64,000 nt of DNA from Scalesia atractyloides (lineage: Eukaryota; Streptophyta; Magnoliopsida; Asterales; Asteraceae): the NCBI GenBank assembly GCA_947069175.1, contig CAMTDV010000017.1, positions 36,093,126 to 36,157,125 of the forward strand, in the 5' to 3' direction. The notes beneath the pieces are model-generated. The model saw only the letters and a list, made by a program, of their open reading frames with translations. It was not told the DNA's origin and made no database searches. A program made the position numbers and the translations under genes. Of the stretch, positions 56,718 through 64,000 are shown piece by piece; the first letter of the stretch is position 1, and every line of letters begins with the position of its first letter.

Positions 56718-58228
56718 AGAAATTTCGTCCCGAAATTTTAGTAGTGGCATGTTTGACTCAAAAGGATGGTGTTTTAATTTGGCAATTGCATACTTATAAG
56801 GGGGTAAGAGTTTAAATTTTTTTTTGAGGCGGTAACGTTCCTTGTAAGGGTTGAATACCCTGCTACGGAATCGCTTTTTGTTGCCTACGGTAAAGAATAT
56901 TTAGAAACAGAGTTGCTTGACTGAATACAATTTCATGCGCAAGAGTTTTGATATGTTTGGAAAGATAAGGTTATATCCTAAAACAAAACTTCTACTACTA
57001 AAACCTACATGGAACTTCTCATAACCGTCTGACAATGCCTCTGATCCTTTGGCAAGAATACTTATATATAGGAAGTACCAGCGGCGTATCCACCATATTC
57101 TTGTCAAATTTTCGTTGGTTTTATCAGTAAGTTATGATTGGTTCTATGATGTGACTCTAGAGCATAATCAAACACAACAACCAAAGCCTGAGTCCTAATT
57201 CTGATAGTATACAGGTTTGAATGGTGACAGTACCTCTCTTGTTTGTTACGATGGAGAGGTTAGTCTATGTAGAAATGGAACACAATCCAATTTCTTTAAA
57301 TGATGAGATGATATAAATGCTAAATCAGTGAGTATAAAACAAACTTCAACCAAGACATTACTAAATCCTACATGGAACTTCTCATAACCGCCTGACAATG
57401 CCTCTGATCCTTTGACAAGAATACTTATATATAGGAAGTACCAGCGGCGTATTCACCATATTCTTGTCAAATTTTCATTGGTTTTATCAGTAAGTTATGA
57501 TTGGTTCTATGATGTGACTCTAGAGCATAATCAAACACAACAACCAAAGCCTGAGTCCTAATTCTGATAGTATACAGGTTTGAATGGTGACAGTACCTCT
57601 CTTGTTTGTTACGATGGAGAGGTTAGTCTATGTAGAAATGGAACACAATCCAATTTCTTTAAATGATGAGATGATATAAATGCTAAATCAGTGAGTATAA
57701 AACAAACTTCAACCAAGACATTACTAAATCCTACATGGAACTTCTCATAACCGCCTGACAATGCCTCTGATCCTTTGACAAGAATACTTATATATAGGAA
57801 GTACCAGCGGCGTATTCACCATATTCTTGTCAAATTTTCATTGGTTTTATCAGTAAGTTATGATTGGTTCTATGATGTGACTCTAGAGCATAATCAAACA
57901 CAACAACCAAAGCCTGAGTCCTAATTCTGATAGTATATAGGTTTGAATGGTGACAGTACCTCTCTTGTTTGTTACGATGGAGAGGTTAGTCCATGTGGGA
58001 GTGAGACACAGCTCAACTTCTTTAAATGATAAGACTGAGATACTTTGTGAGGTATGATGATATGAATGTTAAATCAATGAGTATAAAACAGAACTGAAAT
58101 AGTAATTCGCATTAAGATTCTTGGATAAATTTCCAATTTATAATTGAGATACGTGTAAATTGAGATAACGTAAAGAAAAACATAAAAACTAAGCGGTTGG
58201 AGTTGAATTTTGATTTTGGGTGAAGAAA
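56718..58228 (-). other. E internal non-coding region
   Basis: Replaces pol. It has no gene and carries about three copies of a 363-bp tandem unit at 57004-58092. An ATTTCGGGACGAAATTT palindrome follows the polypurine tract, as in C and D. Confidence 0.7.
57004..58092. repeat. 363-bp tandem repeat, three copies
   Basis: CCTACATGGAACTTCTCATA begins at 57004, 57367 and 57730, giving an exact 363-bp period. Copies 1 and 2 are nearly identical; copy 3 diverges and gains bases in its last third (from about 57990). Confidence 0.92.
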
Positions 58229-59545
58229 CTAGTTGGGTGGTTCGCTTGGGCCGTCATTATCTTCAACAGGATTGGCGTTGATGTTGTAAACTCTTCCTCT
58301 TGCTGGTGGCCTAGTGATTATGTTTCCTTGATTTGCTTGGTTAACTGGGTTTGCTTGAGCTTAGGCGTGTATGATGTTAACCAATCGAGGGCACGTGTTT
58401 CTAAAGTAGGTAGGGTCGCCACAATTAAAACAAGCTCGAACATATGGAAGCATGGGGTATTGGGGTTGTTGATATGTTTGGATCATGTTTTGAGCAGGGG
58501 GTGAGGTTTGGTTCTGAGAGGTGCGGCAAGCCTTGCTCAAATGACCATAACGTCCACAATTCGCACATAGTCGACAAGGTAAGGTAGATGGATGGTGATA
58601 AAAACAGGTGTTGCATTGAGGGTGAGGCCCAAAGTAAGGTTTCTTATTTGGGTAAGTTGAGTTGGGTGCTACTTGGGTGATTAGGATAGCTTGGAGGGGT
58701 ACGGCTTGTGAGACTGGTTGATTGCGTTGGGTGACAGCGAAAAGTTGCCCATCTCGTTTTCTTTTAGAAATGGGTTGAGAAGGGGATTCGGTTTGGGTGG
58801 AGTTTGAGGTTTCAGTTGATGCTTTATCCTTCTTCTTCTCCTCCTTAAAGTCTTTATTCCGTATGCGGTTCTCGGTGAGCTCTGTAGCTAACTCCATTAC
58901 TGCTTCCAAGGTTGCAGGTGTTGATACTTATTACAGAGTCTTGAATTTTTGAAGGAAGACCACGAATGTAGTGCTCGATCAAACGGTAAAGAGGAGTGAA
59001 CAAGTTGGGAACCATTTGATTTAACTCAAGGAATCTCTTGTTGTATGTGGTGTGGTCGCCTTCCTTTTGTTTCAAAGAATAGAACTCATCCTCCAATTTC
59101 TTGATTTCGCTTCTTGGGCAAAACCGTCTTGTCATGATTTCCTTCAACTCTTCCCAAGTCAAAGTCATAGCATCTTCAACACCTCGTTTCGCCTTCTCTG
59201 TATTCCACCATGTAAGTGCTATTCCAAGTAAACGACCAGTAGCATATCGCACTTTGCGATCATCGGGGCAATCGCAATTTAGAAAAGTGTTTTCCATTTC
59301 TTCAAACCAATGGAGGAGAGCGGTGACACCTTCAGTCCCTTCGTATTTTGGAGGGTCGCAGGATTTGAAATGCTTGAAGATGCATTTAGTGGTATTTGGG
59401 GGAGGGTTAATAACATTTTGATCTTCTTGGTTGACGGGATTTGCGGTAAGGGCTTGCTGACTTGAACTACAATGTTGGGTATTACTGCAGCCATTTGTTG
59501 AGCGATTTGGGCAGCCATGCGCTCGCGGGCTTTTCCTGATCTCAT
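58229..59545 (-). pseudogene. gag: E gag, frameshifted
   Basis: The usual start appears lost; the first ATG gives MRSGKARERMAAQIAQQ. A shift near 59455 and one near 58910 break it into 59545-59279, 59297-58854 and 58909-58361. Blocks are ENTFLNCDCPDDRKVRYATG, LGIALTWWNTEKAKRG, SEIKKLEDEFYSLKQKEGDH (present here but lost in C), HYIRGLPSKIQDS and the CCHC knuckle CFNCGDPTYFRNTC. A TAA at 58363-58361 stands where C has CAA. The frame then ends at a stop at 58231-58229, just before where protease would start. In an active relative this protein would bind RNA and form particles. Confidence 0.85.
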
Positions 59546-60402
59546 CTTCCTACGAGCGAGACTAGAAGAAGTCTACAAGGAATACATATCAAGAGTATGA
59601 GTTGGATGTTTTAGGGATCATGTGTCGTATTTAGGAATGAACATTCATAAAATAAATATAGAATAATAAATCTACTACATCCATAGGATGTCTTGGGCTT
59701 TGCTCGTAATTGGGCCTTGCATGACGCCATACTTCACCTTCGTAATCATGTGGGCCCCTATGATTACTGGGTTTTTCATATGGTTCGCATGTGTTAGCCT
59801 GGTTACGTACACTAAAACCCGGAGAAAATCGAGAAATAGTATGTAAACGTATGATATTCGGAATGTATCCAGGTGTGGACACGGTGACACCTCAAAGTGG
59901 GGTTAGTTCGAACGACGTTTGGTGTGGCATGCTTTGGCCTAATAGGTCCTTCGTACTCTCACCGTTAGTCCCTAGGTAGGCAAACTGGTCCGTTATATTG
60001 GATTTATACGAATGCCAACCTAGACAGGACGTTCCGACTACCGGTACTTGTACCCTTACAGTTACTACATGCCCGTCGCAGAACTCACTCTGATGAGATT
60101 TGAAAAATGAAAAATGCGACAAAATCTTGAATAACGGAAGTATGAAGATGATTTGAATATGTGAACATTGAAATATGTATGATGAATATGTATGTAAGTA
60201 TGTATGTTTGACTGTAAGTATAATTCACTATGTATCACAAAATGTAATATTGGAAGTGTTTGCATGTATCTGTGTATGTAATAAATATGAAAGAAATAAA
60301 CATCATGAGTTTGCATGTAACCACATAAACAATTAAAATCTAATCAACTATAGTATAGGCTCTAAGGGTCTAATAACCTATCCTATATCCCTATAGTCAA
60401 AA
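59546..60402 (-). other. E 5' leader
   Basis: Non-coding; shares blocks with the C leader (42296-42700). Confidence 0.6.
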
Positions 60403-60414
60403 GCTCTGATACCA
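60403..60414 (-). other. E primer binding site (tRNA-Met)
   Basis: TGGTATCAGAGC on the minus strand, three bases after the 5' LTR. Confidence 0.92.
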
Positions 60415-60825
60415 ATCTGTCACACCCCGACCCGCAGCGGAAAAAGGTGATCGGGGCATGATTGGGTTTTCATCAAAGCTCATGACATTTATTATAACGT
60501 TTCATATTTATTATCACAATTTTAAAGAAGATCATACAATCATAATTACAACATGTTCTATACATCTTTCTAGACTTCATTATTTTCTTCTAAGGCATTT
60601 CCTATGTTTTCCTTGCTTCATCCTGTTCACCTGTATCATGTGTAAAAATGGTTTTTGGATCAACAAAAAGTTGGCGAGTGAATCCTATGAAAAACATTTA
60701 AACAAGTTTATTGAATTGATTATAAAATAAAGTGCATAACCACATATGAGTAAATGTAGATGTAAACATATTCACAAAACACTTAATATTAAATAATGCA
60801 CACACATACAATAATAGATTGTTTT

Positions 60826-60982
60826 GAGGCACGCGTTGTTCAACTCGTCTCCCACGAGGAACTGATGGGCCTAATGAATGAGTTTTGAGGCACGCGTTGT
60901 TCTACGAACTGATGGGCCTAATGAATGAGTTTTAAGGCACGCGTTGTTCAACTCGTCTCCCACGAGGAACTGATGGGCCTAA
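60826..60982. repeat. Variable short-repeat region in E LTR
   Basis: Three tandem copies of GAGGCACGCGTTGTTC ... AACTGATGGGCCTAA; the middle copy lacks the CTCGTCTCCCACGAGG hairpin. Confidence 0.85.
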
Positions 60983-61470
60983 CAAATAATTTGCATACAA
61001 CTTGACAATATGTAATACATAACTACAAACAATATTTACATTCTAAGTTTAGATCATAATATGGTATAGCACGAGTTTGAATAAACGAATTAGTTTAAGC
61101 GACACATGATACACCCCAAAACGTGTAATAAAAAGGGGAATTTGTAAGAATTCACTCACAGTGGTTGCGTTTCTTGGATTGATGAAGAATGCGCACGAAT
61201 TTGGATTTAACCACGAGAGAAAACTAACCTAGATAATAACATAACTGTTCGGTAAATAAGCGGATTTTATTAATCGATTTTAATAGGATTTTTGGATATA
61301 TTTTTGTGAGTTTAAGGCTATTTTCCAAAATTAAAAACATTATTTTTAATTGATTTTTAAATTAAATAAATAAATAAAAATAATAATAAAAATTGTTGAC
61401 TTTTTGACTTTGACCGTGACTGTTGACAGTGGACCATTGACCGTTGACCGGTTCGGTCGGTTATATAGTT

Positions 61471-61884
61471 GCACTGAGTGAGGTTCGAACTCGTGACCTC
61501 CCGTACGCGTGCACGCAGCTCTACCAACTGAGCTACGTGTCTAACCCGAAATATTTCTGTTTTTATTTATATTTATACACTATTTAAGTTAATCCGAAAA
61601 TCATTTATTTTAAAAAGGATTTAATTGTATCGACTCGGTGTTCTCCACAGGTCTCGAACCCGGGACCTGTGGTTTAGTTTGGCACACAGTCCACCGCTGG
61701 ACTATGTGTCTAACTTGGTAAACATTCCGGTTTTTATTATACTTAACAGCTAACTGCGAGTGGATCCGGTTCAGTTTAAAAAGGAACATTTTTATTACCG
61801 AGAATGTGCGTGTGTCAAGGATCAAACTCGGGACGTATGCGTATTGTTTGCACACAGTCCACCGCTGGACTGTGTGTCTAACCC
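61471..61884 (-). repeat. Three tandem tRNA-like modules in E LTR
   Basis: m2 61807-61884, m3 61637-61717, m4 61471-61548 on the minus strand. m3 has a perfect T arm around GGGTTCGAGACC; m4 keeps TAGCTCAGTTGGTAGAGCT. Confidence 0.75.
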
Positions 61885-62733
61885 ATTTATAATACCGATT
61901 TTAATTAATCTTATAATCATAATAGACTTCATCTTCTTCGTTTAAAACACAGACATCGGTTCAACCAACTGTTTCTTGTTTAATTCGGTTAACGAATATT
62001 ATGAGCAATTGAAAGGTATTGAACAGAAAGGGTTTGGGGAAAGAAAGTATCGGAACAGGTCGTCTTTTTCAGAACTCCGGCAAGGATCGCCGGCTCTGTT
62101 TTGTGAGCTTCCTCTGTTCAGGTCAAATAACAGTTTTGATTGATTAGATATAAAATTGAATTACTGAGCAACGATTATCAGGATGTTTAGATGATCATAC
62201 CGATTAACAGCGAGATTCTGAAAATTCTAGAAGTTTTCCGGCGAAAACAGAAAATCCGGCAACGTCGTCTGGGGTTGATTCTGGGTGATGGAGTGATGTT
62301 AGAATTGGTCTCACAATGGAATGAAATAGAAAAAGTCGAGGTATTTACCGCGTTGATGAAAGTCTCGGTTTTCCGGCGACTTGCAGAGAATTCCGGCAAG
62401 TGAAATTGATTCGAGAATCGGTGCGATTTTGAGCGAAAAGTTTACCAGAGGCTAGGGTGTGCATTTATAGGGAAGAATCAAGTTGAATTGGGTCTGTTTC
62501 TAGTCTCGATTCATTGGTCAGCCGTTCTCCGGCGGTTACGACGGATGTCGTGGAACTGGACACCGGTTATAACCGATGGCGTCGTTAATACGTACGTTAA
62601 GTCAAAAGTAACCGACGATAATTGGCGAAATCGTCGGATTTTCCGGCGTCTGCGGATTTGGGCGCGCTGTTGACTGGGTTTGATTTTCCAGTTTTATTAT
62701 ATGTATTAATTGTTTCAATATGTTATCAAACAA

Positions 62734-62815
62734 CACAAGTGGCGGAGTGGTTGGATGTGTGTGTGTTAAGTCGCTAAGCTTATCCGGCTGACCCGGGTTC
62801 GAAACCCGGCATCAG
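62734..62815 (+). repeat. tRNA-like module m1 in E 5' LTR
   Basis: AAGTGGCGGAGTGGTTGGAT and CCGGGTTCGAAACCCGG, opposite to the element. Confidence 0.7.
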
Positions 62816-63001
62816 CATTTAATTTTTATTTCACTATTTTTAATAAAGTTTCAAATATAAATTTTATATTCTAATATACTTATTAATTATGTATCGTTTA
62901 AAATTAATTTGAGCATTAAATACGCAACGAAATTTTTAACTGGATGTTCGGTTAATAAACGAAGCGGGTTTGGTTAACCCGGTTTTTTTACGGATGTTAC
63001 A

Positions 63002-64000
63002 TTGTTGGGCTTGACCCATTATCTAAAGGTGGGTTTGGGTTGTGGGTTGGTTGCGGTTCATTCGTTGGAGAGTGCGACAGGTTTGGATGGTGTGACCTGC
63101 ACGGCTACAGCTGGTGCACTATTGACAGGGGTGTTCGGGAGAGTGATGGTATTGGCAACGGGTGCATTTCGGGTAAGGACCGGAGTATGGCCTTTTGTAT
63201 GGTGTAGATGAGGGGGCGACTTGGTTGATGGGTGCAGCAGTGATAGGAGGGTTTGTTTGGGTGACAGCAAAGTTTGTGGTGTTTCGCTTCCTTTTACCAG
63301 TAAACTTCGAAGAGGATCCAGAATGGGTTGAAGTTTGAGCCTCAATGGGGGCTTTCTTTTTCTCCTCCTTGAATTTACCGTTTCGGATGCGGTTCTCGGT
63401 AAGTTCGGTAGCTAATTCCATAGCAGCTTCGAGAGTTGCAGGCAAAGTGCTGAGAACTGAGTCTTGAATTTTCGAGGGGAGGCCTCGAATATAGTGTTCG
63501 ACTAAGCGGTAAACTGGGGTGAACAAGTTAGGGACCATTTGGTTCAACTCTAAAAACTTCTTGTTGTAGGAAGTATGATCTCCCTCCTTTTGCTTCAACG
63601 AATGAAATTCATCCTCTAACTTTTTGATCTCGCTTCTTGGACAGAAGCGTTTTGTCATTATTTCCCTTAACTCTTCCCACGTTAAGGCCATAGCATCTTC
63701 AACTCCCCTTTTACCCTTCTCGGTGTTCCACCAGGTCAGGGCTACCCCAAATAGTCTCCCGGTTGCGTAACGTACCTTGTGATCCTCGGGACAATCGCAA
63801 TTTAGGAAGGTGTTTTCCATTTCCTCAAACCAGTGGAGGAGAGCTGTGACACCTTCGGTCACTTCATACTTTGGGGGATCGCAAGATTTGAAGTGTTTGT
63901 AGGAGCACTTCTTGGAGGGAGGGTTGTCGACGTTTTGATCCTCTTGATTGGAAGGGTTGATAGGATTCGCGGTGAGAGCTTGTTGGACTTGAATTACAAT
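63002..64000 (-). pseudogene. gag: D gag (right part), running off the window
   Basis: The minus-strand frame is open from the window end at 64000 (IVIQVQQALTANPINP) to 63119: YKHFKSCDPPKYE, LLHWFEEMENTFLNCDCPED, VALTWWNTEKGKRGVED, MTKRFCPRSEIKKLEDEF, HYIRGLPSKIQDS, a Ser/Thr-rich tail and CTRCQYHHSPEHPCQ. A shift follows; bases to 63002 still match the C gag as far as GGGTCAAGCCCAACAA. E's LTR then interrupts it before the CCHC knuckle. The start codon is outside the window. This is the most intact gag of the gypsy group here and probably belongs to D. Confidence 0.85.

Larger units (their letters stand above)
53220..63001 (-). mobile_element. E: gag-only Ty3/gypsy element nested in D
   Basis: Right (5') LTR 60418-63001, tRNA-Met primer site 60403-60414, leader, gag, then 1.5 kb of non-coding DNA with a 363-bp tandem repeat, a polypurine tract at 56703 and a left (3') LTR remnant 53220-53972 plus 56667-56702, split by solo LTR S. 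There is no protease, RT or integrase and little room for them, so it looks like a TR-GAG type non-autonomous element. LTR copies differ by under 2% over 750 bp by eye. The first 1794 bp of the left LTR (from its TGTCACA end) are missing. Confidence 0.8.
60418..63001 (-). repeat. E 5' LTR
   Basis: 2584 bp, TGTAACATCCG to GGTCGGGGTGTGACA in element sense, intact. Flanked on the right by ttgtt, one copy of the expected target duplication; the left copy was lost with the truncated left LTR. Confidence 0.9.

Noticed and set aside
57004..58092. Centromeric satellite array
   Set aside because: Only three units within one element are present; no extended array is seen.
63002..63211. Plus-strand open frame of 69 residues
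   Set aside because: Antisense shadow of the D gag.

Overview
This window is plant repeat DNA. It is AT-rich and filled with LTR retrotransposons of the two plant superfamilies, Ty1/copia and Ty3/gypsy, plus short non-autonomous DNA transposons and microsatellites. I found no intact host protein gene, rRNA or functional tRNA gene. The organism is a flowering plant; the element sequences remind me of composite-family (Asteraceae) elements, but that is an impression, not a search result.

Layout. Positions 1-683 and 15726-17456 are two halves of one older sequence, probably a gypsy-type LTR (G). It was split by S1, a complete 15.0-kb minus-strand Ty1/copia element of Sirevirus type (684-15720) with 400-bp LTRs, a 5-bp target duplication, tRNA-Met primer site, polypurine tract, decayed gag-pol and a decayed third gene. 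Next comes S2 (17457 to about 25120, plus strand), a second Sirevirus that lost everything 5' of reverse transcriptase but keeps its third gene and 3' LTR. Positions 25121-37005 are AT-rich intergenic DNA holding two hAT-type MITEs with perfect 8-bp duplications, a long-TIR MULE-like MITE, two elements anchored in TA microsatellites, and a much decayed copia reverse transcriptase. From about 37006 to the end lies a stack of related chromovirus (Tekay-like) gypsy elements. F is an LTR interrupted by C (plus strand, 39419 onward). C's 3' LTR is interrupted by D (minus, 48621-53219 and 63002-64000). D is interrupted by E (minus, about 53220-63001), a gag-only element. E's left LTR is interrupted by a solo LTR, S (53973-56661).

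How the parts work together. In S1 and S2 the order is LTR, (gag, protease, integrase,) RT, RNase H, long spacer, ORF3, polypurine tract, LTR. Each carries its own palindrome family, placed in the LTR upstream of the TATA box and again in the pol-ORF3 spacer, where another TATA box sits upstream of a plausible intron and ORF3. This looks like an internal promoter copying the LTR design. In the gypsy stack every sufficiently complete LTR carries three head-to-tail tRNA-like modules at about 170-bp spacing, plus one tRNA-like module on the other strand near the TGTAACA end. LTR divergence counted by eye is about 4% for S1, about 2% for C and a little under 2% for E. All coding regions except single stretches are broken, many by C-to-T changes creating stop codons, as expected for methylated repeats.
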